A stretch of 64,000 bases of DNA from Henriciella sp. (GTDB lineage Bacteria > Pseudomonadota > Alphaproteobacteria > Caulobacterales > Hyphomonadaceae), in assembly GCA_030066975.1 (NCBI GenBank), contig JASJAO010000001.1, forward strand, positions 186,001 to 250,000, in the 5' to 3' direction. Both the position numbers and the translations under genes were made by a program. The stretch's first letter is position 1. Every line of letters starts with the position of its first letter. Shown one piece after another: positions 26,738 to 34,932 of this stretch. The notes under the pieces are model-generated. The model was not told where the DNA came from. It worked only from the letters and a program-made list of their open reading frames with translations, and searched no databases.

Positions 26738-28996
26738 TTATGTCCCGGTCGTGTAATATTTCGAATACGATTTGTAACCCGAGTGACCATATCCCTGACG
26801 ATAGAATTTGTTCATGTCGACACGGTTGATCGCGACGCCCGTCACGGTCGCCCCAAAGTCAGACAGGATAGAGAGCGTCTGCTTCAAGGCCGCGCGATTG
26901 GTCTTGAGCCAGCGTGACACCACGACAACCTGATCGACCTTGCTGGCAAGAACGCGGGTCTCAGCCATCAGCATGATCGGACCCGTATCGAAAACAATAA
27001 GGTCATATTCCTGCTTCAGTTGCTCGAGAAGTTCGTCAAACACTTTCGAACCGAACACATCGCGTGGGGTATGACGGTCGACGGTCAATGGCAGGATGTG
27101 CAGGGAACTCTTGGAGTCCTGAACCACCGCCTCACTCACCGTGCATTCGCCGAACAGGCATTCGAGGAAACCATTCTCGGCTGGCTTGTCCAAGGACGTC
27201 AAGGACAGCTGCTTGCGGCGGAAGTCGCCATCAATCAGCAGAGTCTTGGTACCTGACATGGCTGACATCCGCGCGAGACCGAAACTCAGCGTCGTCTTCC
27301 CTTCATCGGGTTGAGACGAGGTCAGCGCGACGGTTTTGACGACCGAGTCGAGATCTGCAAACATCAGCGACGCCCGAAGGTTTCGCAGGGCTTCTGCGTA
27401 GCTCGACATCGGATTATTCACCACATAATCACCGGGCTTCTTGCGGTCCGCGCCCGTGAGCTGCGGGAAATTGCCGAGATAGGGCACCGTGAAATTCTTC
27501 TCAATATCGTCGCCGGTGGCAATTTGGCTGTTCATCGATTCGATCAGAATGATCACCAGAATACCCAGCATAACGCCCAGGATCAGACCCATGATGAGGT
27601 TCAGTGATGTCTTTGGGAATGATGGCGACAGTGGAACGGATGCACGAGATAGAATACGGGCGTCGGCTTCGGCCAGGCCTTCCTGCTCATTGGTTTCCTT
27701 GAAACGGGCGAGGAAGGCTTCGTAAATCGTACGTGACGCCTCAGCATCGCGCTCCAACTCCCGCAAGCGAACGCTCGCACGGTTGTTCTCAGCCAATGTG
27801 GAACGCATGCCTGACAAATCACCTTCCAGACTGTTCACGCGCTGGCGCGCAATGGACACCTCGTTCTCAAGACTGGACACGATACGGCTGATTTCAGTTT
27901 GAATCTGACTGTTAATGTTCGCGGCTTCGGTGTTGATCCGCTCAATTTCAGGGTGCAGTGCGCCATAGCGATTTTGAAGGTCCGCCCGTTCGCGATTGAT
28001 CTCAGCTTGCTGACGGCGCAGTTCGGCAATGACAACAGAGTTAAGCGCTTCGGCACTGATATCAGCAGAACCGCCAGCAGAAGAAATCTGCTGCACAGAT
28101 TGCAACCGGGCCTGACGCTCAGCCAACTCGGCGCGCTGGACGATGAGTTGGGCGTTCAGATCGACCATTTGTTGTTGGTTCAAAGTTGTGTCACCGGACG
28201 TAAACAGACCCGTCGCGGTACGATACGCCTCGACCAGGCTCTCAGCGTCATTCACTTCCTTGCGAAGCTCTGACAGTCGTTCTTCCAGCCAGGCATTGGC
28301 GCGGCGGGTCGCATCGAACTTGGCATCAAGCTGCTCGACCAGATACTGATCAGCGATCGCATTGGCGATCTGTGCCGCCAGTACCGGATCGTGACTGTTG
28401 GCTGAAATATCAATGCCATAGGTTGTGCCGAGACGACGCGCAGATGTTTTTTCCAGCAGTTTCGAGACAACCAGATCCATTTCCGACTGCTCTGCCGTCG
28501 CCGGATCAATGATCGGGGCAGCGCGCTCACCTCCGCCGATCATGTTCTGCATGAAGCCCATGACCGCATTCTTGATCTGACTGACGCCGCCCGGGTCGGT
28601 CAGGTTCGGATTGAACTCCGGGGACTCGACCAGATTTAGCTTCCGCACGATCTTTTCAGCCAAGGACCGTGAGCGGATGATTTCCACTTCGGTGTCCACC
28701 ACCGTCGCATCCGGTGGCAAACCAGACAGGACAGAACTATAGTCGATGACCGTCTTCTCGCGATTATCGATGATCACAGACGCCCCGGTGGAATAGACCG
28801 GCGTGGCCTGAAATGAGAACACCGCGACCGCGGCAAACACAGCAAATACCGTCAGCGCAAATACAGGCAACCTGCGGCGGAACGCACGCAGGGCCTGGCT
28901 TGGATCAACAATTTTGTCTTCTGTTAGTTTTCCAAGATCACTCGCGTAAGAAGTACGGCTCGGAATGCCTGAACCGAATTGGTATTGCTTGTTCAC
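26738..28996 (-). CDS. Wzc-type polysaccharide co-polymerase with BY-kinase domain
   Basis: This 752-residue inner-membrane protein controls polymer length and export. It has a Wzz domain between two membrane segments (about 45-66 and 465-488) with long periplasmic coiled coils. A cytoplasmic bacterial tyrosine kinase follows, with Walker A SSQPDEGKTTLSFGLARM near residue 559, Walker A' TLLIDGDFRRKQ near 585 and Walker B YDLIVFDTGPI near 665. The C-terminus holds six tyrosines within its last 25 residues, the usual autophosphorylation cluster. It starts with GTG behind GAGGA. Single-chain Wzc is seen here rather than the split form of Caulobacter holdfast genes. Confidence 0.93.
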   Translation of the reverse strand: MNKQYQFGSGIPSRTSYASDLGKLTEDKIVDPSQALRAFRRRLPVFALTVFAVFAAVAVFSFQATPVYSTGASVIIDNREKTVIDYSSVLSGLPPDATVVDTEVEIIRSRSLAEKIVRKLNLVESPEFNPNLTDPGGVSQIKNAVMGFMQNMIGGGERAAPIIDPATAEQSEMDLVVSKLLEKTSARRLGTTYGIDISANSHDPVLAAQIANAIADQYLVEQLDAKFDATRRANAWLEERLSELRKEVNDAESLVEAYRTATGLFTSGDTTLNQQQMVDLNAQLIVQRAELAERQARLQSVQQISSAGGSADISAEALNSVVIAELRRQQAEINRERADLQNRYGALHPEIERINTEAANINSQIQTEISRIVSSLENEVSIARQRVNSLEGDLSGMRSTLAENNRASVRLRELERDAEASRTIYEAFLARFKETNEQEGLAEADARILSRASVPLSPSFPKTSLNLIMGLILGVMLGILVIILIESMNSQIATGDDIEKNFTVPYLGNFPQLTGADRKKPGDYVVNNPMSSYAEALRNLRASLMFADLDSVVKTVALTSSQPDEGKTTLSFGLARMSAMSGTKTLLIDGDFRRKQLSLTSLDKPAENGFLECLFGECTVSEAVVQDSKSSLHILPLTVDRHTPRDVFGSKVFDELLEQLKQEYDLIVFDTGPIMLMAETRVLASKVDQVVVVSRWLKTNRAALKQTLSILSDFGATVTGVAINRVDMNKFYRQGYGHSGYKSYSKYYTTGT

Positions 28997-29014
28997 GTTC
29001 TACGTCCTCAAATG

Positions 29015-29034
29015 GCACGGGGTTCTCCCGGTGC
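29015..29034 (-). other. Hairpin in the gap before the Wzc-like gene
   Basis: GCACGGGG (29015-29022) pairs with CCCGGTGC (29027-29034) with one mismatch around a TTCT loop. It lies between the stop of the beta-barrel gene and the GTG of the Wzc-like gene. There is no T-tract. It may tune mRNA stability or relative expression of the two genes. Confidence 0.3.
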
Positions 29035-29062
29035 GAGCAATTCTCAGGCCTTTTAGACGGGA

Positions 29063-30328
29063 CTAAGGAAAGAATTTCAGTCCAATCATCAGGCGGTTAT
29101 CTGTGAATTCCTGAACATTTGAGGACTGATCGAGCAGGCGATAAGACGCATCCACCCAAACATTACGATTCAACTTCCAGGTTCCACCAACTTCAAGACC
29201 ATAACGGTCATCGGTCCGGTTCACATTTTCAAAATCGAACTGGGAAAAGTCAACACCCCCATAGAGCAAAATGTTGCGTCTCAGCTCATGATCGGCACGA
29301 ATTGCCACACCTGTGAGCACGGCTGAGTTGGTCGCTTGCAGTCCGGGGTCAACAACGCTGCGTTCAGCACTGCCTGTAATTGTCGTAAGCTGTGTAACAA
29401 ACCACTGCGCATTCGCTTCAACAGACAAGCCGTCAACGTCCTCAAACGCTGCATCATCATAGTCATATGACAGGAAACCGACCGCGATGTCACCGCGGAT
29501 CAGGCTCTGCAGTTCAAAGTCTGTACCGGCCCGAACAATCGTACCGCTGGAATCGCGGTTGAAGGCATTGAACATATTGGCTGGATCATAGTCGCTTTCG
29601 ATCTGTTGGACTTCACCAAACACGGCCCAATCGCGCTCAATCGCGTAGGAGACACGTGCCTCAATCGTGGTGTCTTCCCGATCACGGAAATCCTGATCCT
29701 GGATCAGGCCATTGGTGAGCGAGACATCGTCATAGTCGAGTTCCTGCAATTCAACACGGCCGCGCAAGCGCAAGCGCGCGGCGGTATACTCGACCCCGAC
29801 GTCTGCGCCGACTTCAGAATAATCGACCGGGTCTGCCGCATTGGCGAGACTCGCGATATTGGACCGGGGCTCAACCAGATCAGCCCCCCGCACGCCGCCG
29901 AAAACATTCACATTCTGAGACACATCAAGACGCCCGAAGACCCGACCAATAAGATTGGTCCGGCTCTCGTCGCTTGTGTCAGTGTACTCAAGGTGATCGA
30001 CGACGGCCTCAGCGCCCAGGGCGTGACGGCCCCAGGTGGAGTTGACCTCAACCTTCGGTGCGACACTGAAGAATGTGTCATCTGTTTCATTTTCATCCAC
30101 CGCGAACAGGTTGGATGCGAAGCCCGCACCGAGCCCAAGCTCCGGCTTGGCTTCAAAAGTGCCAAGGCGTACGGTCACTGGATCAAACTCCGGCTGCGGG
30201 CGCTCAGTTACGGCGACATACTTGTTTCTAACGAAGAAACTGTCTTCTTCTTGCGCAGACGCAGAAGAAAGGGTCCCTGAAACAGCAATCGCGATTGCTG
30301 CGCTGGCGGTTAAAGCTCTGAAAGTCAT
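29063..30328 (-). CDS. Outer-membrane beta-barrel protein of the polysaccharide exporter
   Basis: This 421-residue protein has a Sec signal peptide (ASAAIAIAVSGTLSSASAQ). Many alternating hydrophobic/aromatic strands follow (LGAEAVVDHLEYT, VNVFGGVRGADLVEP, RIRLRGRV-like segments, GDIAVGFLSYDYD). It ends in a C-terminal strand closing with LMIGLKFFP, as expected of a BAM substrate. It lies next to the Wzc-like and Wza-like genes. Because the Wza-like OPX lipoprotein here lacks its own outer-membrane segment, this barrel is a good candidate for the pore through which the polymer leaves. That role is inferred from context. Confidence 0.82.
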   Translation of the reverse strand: MTFRALTASAAIAIAVSGTLSSASAQEEDSFFVRNKYVAVTERPQPEFDPVTVRLGTFEAKPELGLGAGFASNLFAVDENETDDTFFSVAPKVEVNSTWGRHALGAEAVVDHLEYTDTSDESRTNLIGRVFGRLDVSQNVNVFGGVRGADLVEPRSNIASLANAADPVDYSEVGADVGVEYTAARLRLRGRVELQELDYDDVSLTNGLIQDQDFRDREDTTIEARVSYAIERDWAVFGEVQQIESDYDPANMFNAFNRDSSGTIVRAGTDFELQSLIRGDIAVGFLSYDYDDAAFEDVDGLSVEANAQWFVTQLTTITGSAERSVVDPGLQATNSAVLTGVAIRADHELRRNILLYGGVDFSQFDFENVNRTDDRYGLEVGGTWKLNRNVWVDASYRLLDQSSNVQEFTDNRLMIGLKFFP

Positions 30329-30380
30329 GTCCGTCCGATGCTCGTCTAAATTCTACTTACCGGTTCACCCTGCAACCTTA

Positions 30381-30417
30381 GCGCCAAAACCCTAGGGAAT
30401 GGTTTTGGTTCCGGCGC
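30381..30417. other. Long imperfect hairpin between export genes
   Basis: CCAAAACC (30384-30391) and GGTTTTGG (30401-30408) pair perfectly. An outer pair, GCG (30381-30383) with CGC (30415-30417), can extend the stem. It lies between the small secreted protein gene and the beta-barrel gene, both on the minus strand. No T-tract follows on either strand, so this is not a standard terminator. Confidence 0.3.
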
Positions 30418-30458
30418 AGAGTATTAACAGGCGCACAAGACTTTTGATCGAATTGAAC

Positions 30459-30926
30459 CTAGTTCTGATAGTCGGAAGACGTCTGATCTTCACTGCTCAG
30501 AGGAACGTCCGCAACTGTCGCCTCAACCAAGGATGTTGTGACAGCTTCCGGACCTTCCGGTAGTTCAGTCTCCGATTGTCTTAAGTCCTGCTGTTCTTGA
30601 ACCTCCAGTGCCGCTTCAAACGCTGACATATCCGTCGTTGCAAGAGATACAAGATCAATCGCGTAGAGGCGCAATGCTCCGCATGCGGTATCCTCACTGG
30701 TCAGAATTTTCATTGCTTGAAGCGTTTCTTCCCCATCCGCCCCAAAGGCAGAGATCTCCGCCCTTATCTGTTGCTGCAACGCATCTGCGTCATCGCAGGA
30801 AACGTACGCTGCCAGTGTCCAGGCCAGCGCCTCTCCCGGTAGATCGGTCTGGTTTTCAGCATCCGCGAAAGCTGCCCCAACCAGAGTTGATGCAACCAAA
30901 GACAAAATTACAGACTTAAAAACCAT
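30459..30926 (-). CDS. Small secreted protein of unknown function in the export cluster
   Basis: This 155-residue protein has a clear signal peptide (MVFKSVILSLVASTLVGAAFA). The mature part is acidic and has two cysteines (YVSCDDADALQQQ and EDTACGALRLYAI) that could form a disulfide. The C-terminus is low-complexity and rich in Glu, Ser and Thr. I do not recognise a family. It lies between the Wza-like and beta-barrel genes on the same strand, with GGGGA before the ATG. A role as periplasmic accessory of polysaccharide export is possible but unsupported beyond position. Confidence 0.72.
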   Translation of the reverse strand: MVFKSVILSLVASTLVGAAFADAENQTDLPGEALAWTLAAYVSCDDADALQQQIRAEISAFGADGEETLQAMKILTSEDTACGALRLYAIDLVSLATTDMSAFEAALEVQEQQDLRQSETELPEGPEAVTTSLVEATVADVPLSSEDQTSSDYQN

Positions 30927-31006
30927 TTCTACGTCCCCAAACTAACACTACTCTATAAACACAATTCCACAGATGGACATCAGGACTCTCCCAAAAGGCG
31001 AGTGCG

Positions 31007-31609
31007 CTAGAAAAACTTCTCAATCACGCGAATTGTATCACCTGGAAGCACCTGAGTCGAAGGCTCCAAGGCAATCCTTTCTTCATCCGCGTCTTCGGCG
31101 CTGCGGATGGCAACCACTCTCTTATTGGCGCGGTAGGTGAAGCCCCCCGCCGTTGCGATCGCGTTCATGACAGTCAGCCCATTTGTATAGGGGTACTCGC
31201 CTGGCGTTTCGACCTCGCCGAGGATGTAAAATGGGCGGTAATTCAGCACTTCGACATTGATGCGCGGTTCGCGAAGATAGCCTGCCGCGTAACGCTGCTC
31301 AGCCCGACGGGCGAACTCATCCGCTGTCAGATCAAGCGCCTCAATCTGACCAATCAACGGCAGAGCCACGCGGCCCGCGCCATCCACTACATACTCCCCA
31401 GAGAGTTCCTCTTCACCGAACACAGTGATCCGCAGCTCATCTGAGGTGCCCAAACGATATTCCCCAACGGATCTTTGAACAGCCGCAGCGCTTTCAATTG
31501 TGCGCTCAACCGGTGTCGAGGCGACCGGCGCTGTTTCGCAGGCACCCAACGCGCCTGCCAGGCTCAAAGCGGCTGCCACACATATCGATTTGATCACTCT
31601 TGTCTTCAT
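31007..31609 (-). CDS. Wza-like polysaccharide export (OPX) lipoprotein, short form
   Basis: This 200-residue lipoprotein has a signal peptide ending at a lipobox (SLAGALGACETAP, Cys near residue 24). A polysaccharide export domain follows (YRLGTSDELRITVFGEEELS, GRVALPLIGQIEALDLT) with one SLBB domain (RPFYILGEVETPGEYPY, LTVMNAIATAGGFTYRANK). It ends at VLPGDTIRVIEKFF, right after the SLBB fold. It therefore lacks the C-terminal amphipathic helix that forms the outer-membrane pore in E. coli Wza. It should form a periplasmic ring linking the Wzc-like protein to an outer-membrane partner, probably the nearby beta-barrel. Confidence 0.92.
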   Translation of the reverse strand: MKTRVIKSICVAAALSLAGALGACETAPVASTPVERTIESAAAVQRSVGEYRLGTSDELRITVFGEEELSGEYVVDGAGRVALPLIGQIEALDLTADEFARRAEQRYAAGYLREPRINVEVLNYRPFYILGEVETPGEYPYTNGLTVMNAIATAGGFTYRANKRVVAIRSAEDADEERIALEPSTQVLPGDTIRVIEKFF

Positions 31610-31616
31610 TCTTGCC

Positions 31617-32552
31617 TCATGTCTCGGTCGAGATGAACTCGACGGAGTTTCCTTCCAGTCTCACCGCAGTCAGGCGCCCGGTAAAATAGGCACCCGTATC
31701 AACATTTATGCGCCGATGATCGCGGTGTGGCGAGTCAATTGGCGTGTGTCCGTGAATGACGAAAACGTCGAATGAAGATTTGTCCTGCAGGAACTCTTCC
31801 CTGATCCACATCATGTCACGATCATCCTGTTCTGCAAAAACTCTGCCGGGGCGCAAGCCTGCATGTACAAATCCGTAGCCGCCGAGACGAACAGACGTCT
31901 TCAACTGACGGTAAAACGTCTGATGGGTCATCGGGATCGACTTGAGAAACGCGTCATGCGCGCGCATCCAGTCATCGCTCAAAGCCATGCTGCGCGGCGG
32001 TTTCACCCCATAGGAGACAAGGGTTTCCCGGCCACCATAGGACGCCCAGCGCGGTCCGAATTCAGGATCCCCCATAAAGGACAGAATGGCGTCTTCGTGA
32101 TTCCCTTTAAGATAATGGGTAATATAGCGGTCCATGCGATCGCTGAGCAGGAGATCGACAACATGACGCGACTGCAAGCCGCGATCGATGTAATCGCCGA
32201 GAAAGACGAGATGTACCTCGCCCGAGACGCCTTCACTGTCGGCATCAATCTTGTTCATCAAGTCAACCAGCAAATCGGCCCGGCCGTGGATATCCCCAAT
32301 GGCATAAACACGGATCGCCTCACCGAGCATGAACTCTTCGGTGTAAGGTCTGATCTCTTGCGGAGCGCGAGCCGTCTGACCGGCCGTCTTGGCCCTGGCC
32401 GAGCCCGGGCGAAGATGCGTCTCTCGCTGCCGCAGCGCCTCGATATTGGGCCGGTTCGGACGCAGACGATTTAATACGCCATCGAGTGCCCGCTGGCAGA
32501 CTCTGCCGACAGCTTTCAGCCGGGCGCGTAAAAAATCAAAAAACTCGTTCAT
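31617..32552 (-). CDS. PPP-family serine/threonine-type protein phosphatase
   Basis: This 311-residue protein is a metallophosphatase with all PPP motifs in order: VYAIGDIHGRADLL, LGDYIDRGLQSR, YLKGNHED, FVHAGLRPG and VIHGHTP. About 70 basic, Arg-rich residues precede the domain and may bind membrane or protein. No signal peptide is present, so it is cytosolic. It ends 7 bp before the Wza-like gene and is in the same transcription unit as the Wzc-like kinase. Dephosphorylating the export machine is a reasonable guess. Other PPP members act on dinucleotides (ApaH) or on Ser/Thr/Tyr. Confidence 0.85.
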   Translation of the reverse strand: MNEFFDFLRARLKAVGRVCQRALDGVLNRLRPNRPNIEALRQRETHLRPGSARAKTAGQTARAPQEIRPYTEEFMLGEAIRVYAIGDIHGRADLLVDLMNKIDADSEGVSGEVHLVFLGDYIDRGLQSRHVVDLLLSDRMDRYITHYLKGNHEDAILSFMGDPEFGPRWASYGGRETLVSYGVKPPRSMALSDDWMRAHDAFLKSIPMTHQTFYRQLKTSVRLGGYGFVHAGLRPGRVFAEQDDRDMMWIREEFLQDKSSFDVFVIHGHTPIDSPHRDHRRINVDTGAYFTGRLTAVRLEGNSVEFISTET

Positions 32553-32580
32553 TGTGACTGACTATACTGTCCCCGAACCC

Positions 32581-32592
32581 GTAATATATTAC
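32581..32592. promoter_or_regulatory. Perfect 12-bp palindrome upstream of the phosphatase-export operon
   Basis: GTAATATATTAC is its own reverse complement. It lies 29 bp before the phosphatase start codon in an AT-rich gap and could be a dimeric repressor site over a promoter. A -10-like TATAGT reads on the minus strand between it and the gene. No matching second copy was found by eye. Confidence 0.3.
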
Positions 32593-32671
32593 ATTTCAAC
32601 GGGATGCAAAGCAAACCGAATGCCAATCGACCCGGTTCACTTCAGGCGGCGACCCAGTCGGCGCAACAGCG

Positions 32672-32857
32672 TCAGAAAATCAGGCTGAAAATCAGTGACC
32701 ACACAAATGAACAAACGAATGTAACCCCCAGCACCGTCCACCAAAGCGGCCATTTGGCGTTCGCTTCTTTGACGACCGCGCCGCGATGTGTTCGTCCATT
32801 CGACAACACATCAACCGTTGGTTGGCGCGCATCATCATGTCCAGGAACAGATATCAT
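32672..32857 (-). CDS. Small single-pass membrane protein
   Basis: This 61-residue product (ATG 32857) has a short polar N-terminus, then one hydrophobic helix at the C-terminus (WPLWWTVLGVTFVCSFVWSL). An upstream TTG at 32905 would give 77 residues but has no good ribosome-binding site. I do not recognise a family. It is on the same strand as the phosphatase and export genes, separated by the palindrome-bearing gap. Small tail-anchored proteins of this sort are often regulators or subunits of envelope complexes, but nothing specific can be claimed. Confidence 0.55.
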   Translation of the reverse strand: MISVPGHDDARQPTVDVLSNGRTHRGAVVKEANAKWPLWWTVLGVTFVCSFVWSLIFSLIF

Positions 32858-33029
32858 AAGCGTCTCATAAGTCGGGGTTTCTGGTAACGACTCATAAAGA
32901 GTCAAAATTGATCATGTATTAACGTGATACCTGATCGGTCTCCGTCCAGTGCCGAGCTGAAAAATTACTCCAGAACACTCATTTAGCACAGAAAACTCGT
33001 TATAGTAATAAAATCACGGTAACATTCTA

Positions 33030-33680
33030 ATGCTGTCTAGACCCATGAAGATCTTCGATCATATCTTTGAAAACGCCATTCGTCTTGGTTTTCTGGCCTT
33101 GTTTGTTGTTTGCGCCGTGATCGCAACATCGCTGCGGAGTGAACAAGCCCGGATCGATGACCTTCGGGCCGGCCAGATCGATGCCCCTGCGTATGCTGCT
33201 AAAGTGCTGTCCTCCGATAAAACTCACGCCCCGCAAGAACTGATCGTTCTGGCAGAGCAGTTAAACCCTGACACTCAAGAAGATCATCATCAGGCCATCG
33301 CGCTGCTCGAACGCGCGCTGCAGACCAATCACCGTTTGCCGATCGCGCACGCCAAACTCGTCTCCCTGGAAACAGAGCCATCTGGTCGACCAAATGAGGC
33401 GGCGATTGAGCATCTGGAAGCGTCTTTCTGGGATTGCCCCTATTGCAACCGCGACCTTCTACGCTGGCGTCTGGCCTATGTGATCAAGCATTGGAATGAC
33501 ATCCCAGAGGAGATCAGACTTCAGGCTTTCGCTGGCGCCGATGTCTTGCGGTGGTGGTATCTCGACTATGAATTTCTGGAGCAGATCAGCCGGGAAGCGG
33601 TTGCGAAGGGGATCGCGTTCAACGCGTACCAGCGCAAGATCTATACGCCGGTTCGCCCGTCTGAAATCGGCCAGGACTAA
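33030..33680 (+). CDS. Membrane-anchored helical-repeat protein of unknown function
   Basis: This 216-residue protein has one N-terminal membrane segment (LGFLALFVVCAVIATSL, about 17-34). The rest is a periplasmic or cytosolic helical region with TPR-like spacing (QEDHHQAIALLERALQTNHR, then LPIAHAKLVSLE) and a CPYC motif (FWDCPYCNRDLLRW). The Cys pair could form a disulfide or bind metal. ATG 33030 is used; ATG 33045 is an alternative. The gene converges on the glycosyltransferase at 33677 with a 4-bp overlap. I do not recognise a named family. Position suggests a role with polysaccharide synthesis. Confidence 0.72.
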   Translation: MLSRPMKIFDHIFENAIRLGFLALFVVCAVIATSLRSEQARIDDLRAGQIDAPAYAAKVLSSDKTHAPQELIVLAEQLNPDTQEDHHQAIALLERALQTNHRLPIAHAKLVSLETEPSGRPNEAAIEHLEASFWDCPYCNRDLLRWRLAYVIKHWNDIPEEIRLQAFAGADVLRWWYLDYEFLEQISREAVAKGIAFNAYQRKIYTPVRPSEIGQD

Positions 33681-34774
33681 GCTGGAATATCGATCCCATT
33701 GTCGGCAAGGACGCGGCGTATTTTGGTTTTGAACGGGTCCGGCCCGAACTGGCGGGCGTGGGTTTGAATTTCCTGTTTGTCGAACCGCATCGTCTCGAAT
33801 GTCTCGATCGCTGCAATCAAGGCCTCGACCGTCTGCTCATGAAATAGAAGACCGGTTTTGCCATCCACGACCGTATCCAAAGCTCCCCCGCGGCCATAGG
33901 CTATGACGGGTCGACCAGCCGCCATCACTTCGACTGGCACCATGCCAAAGTCTTCTTCGCCGGGAAAGACCAGCGCCTTGCATGCTCCAAAACGTTGTTT
34001 CAGTTCGCTAAAAGACACCCGGTCGGCAAAAGTGATCGTATCGCCAGCGACTTTCTTCAGCTGTTTTGCCTGCTCACCTTCGCCGACGACAACAAGAGGC
34101 TTGCCGAGCTTGGTGAAAGCTTCAACGACAAGGTCGAACCGCTTGTAGCCAACGAGTTCGCCGGCCGCGAGATAGTAGTCGCCAGGCCCATCAACGGCGG
34201 CGGCTTCGAACTCGTCGACCGCGACGGGTGGAAACACGACTTCGCTGTCACGGCGATAGTACTTGTTGATACGTTGCCGGACGAACGAGGAATTAGCGAC
34301 GAACTGATCGACACGCGCCGCAGTGGACACATCCCAGGTGCGGAGCCGGTGAGCGATGCCGGGAAACACCTGACGCGCCAGAAAACCGGACGCGTTCAGA
34401 TAGTGCGGATAAAGGTCCCAGATATAACGCATCGGCGAGTGACAATAGCAAAGATGAAACGCGTCGGGGCGAACAATCACGCCCTTGGCCGGACCGGATT
34501 CGGACGAAATCACCAAATCATAATCGGACAAATCGAGCTCCTCGAGGGCCCGGGGCATGAATGGAAGGTACTTCTGATAGTGCCTATTCGCGAACGGCAT
34601 CTTTGAGATGAAAGTTGTCTTGATGTCGTGGCGGTTCAGCTGGTCGCTCAACTGATCGCGCTGCACAATATGCGTGAAAATGTCCGCATCCGGAAACATT
34701 TCAGAGAAGGCCTCGAGCACGCGTTCACCGCCTCGCATGCTTCTCAACCAATAATGGATCAGCGCAACTCGCAT
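33677..34774 (-). CDS. Glycosyltransferase family 4 (GT-B)
   Basis: This 365-residue GT-B enzyme has the N-terminal phrase RVALIHYWLRSMRGGERVLE, typical of GT4 mannosyl- and glucosyl-transferases. A central linker DYYLAAGELVGYKRFDLVVE leads to a C-terminal site FPGEEDFGMVPVEVMAAGRP with the EX7E acids. ATG 34774 follows GGATAGGA. It lies downstream of the priming sugar transferase on the same strand, but a strong terminator stands between them. It should add one of the later sugars of the repeat unit. Confidence 0.9.
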   Translation of the reverse strand: MRVALIHYWLRSMRGGERVLEAFSEMFPDADIFTHIVQRDQLSDQLNRHDIKTTFISKMPFANRHYQKYLPFMPRALEELDLSDYDLVISSESGPAKGVIVRPDAFHLCYCHSPMRYIWDLYPHYLNASGFLARQVFPGIAHRLRTWDVSTAARVDQFVANSSFVRQRINKYYRRDSEVVFPPVAVDEFEAAAVDGPGDYYLAAGELVGYKRFDLVVEAFTKLGKPLVVVGEGEQAKQLKKVAGDTITFADRVSFSELKQRFGACKALVFPGEEDFGMVPVEVMAAGRPVIAYGRGGALDTVVDGKTGLLFHEQTVEALIAAIETFETMRFDKQEIQTHARQFGPDPFKTKIRRVLADNGIDIPA

Positions 34775-34870
34775 CGTCCTATCCAATCGTCACAAACTCT
34801 ATTCGAGCCGCCTAGCAGCAAAGCCTCAATACGAGATAAAGGTGCAAGGCACATGCCGTGGTGCGTAGCG

Positions 34871-34905
34871 AAAAAAGAAGACCGGGCTTTCAGCAAGCCC
34901 GGTCT
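34871..34905 (-). terminator. Strong rho-independent terminator after the priming transferase gene
   Basis: AGACCGGGCTT (34879-34889) and AAGCCCGGTCT (34895-34905) form a perfect 11-bp stem with a 5-nt loop. Read on the minus strand, the stem is followed by TCTTTTTTC. It lies 28 bp below the stop of the sugar transferase gene. This is one of the two clearest terminators in the window. Confidence 0.88.
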
Positions 34906-34932
34906 CATCATTCTTGTTTAATAGCCTCAGCT

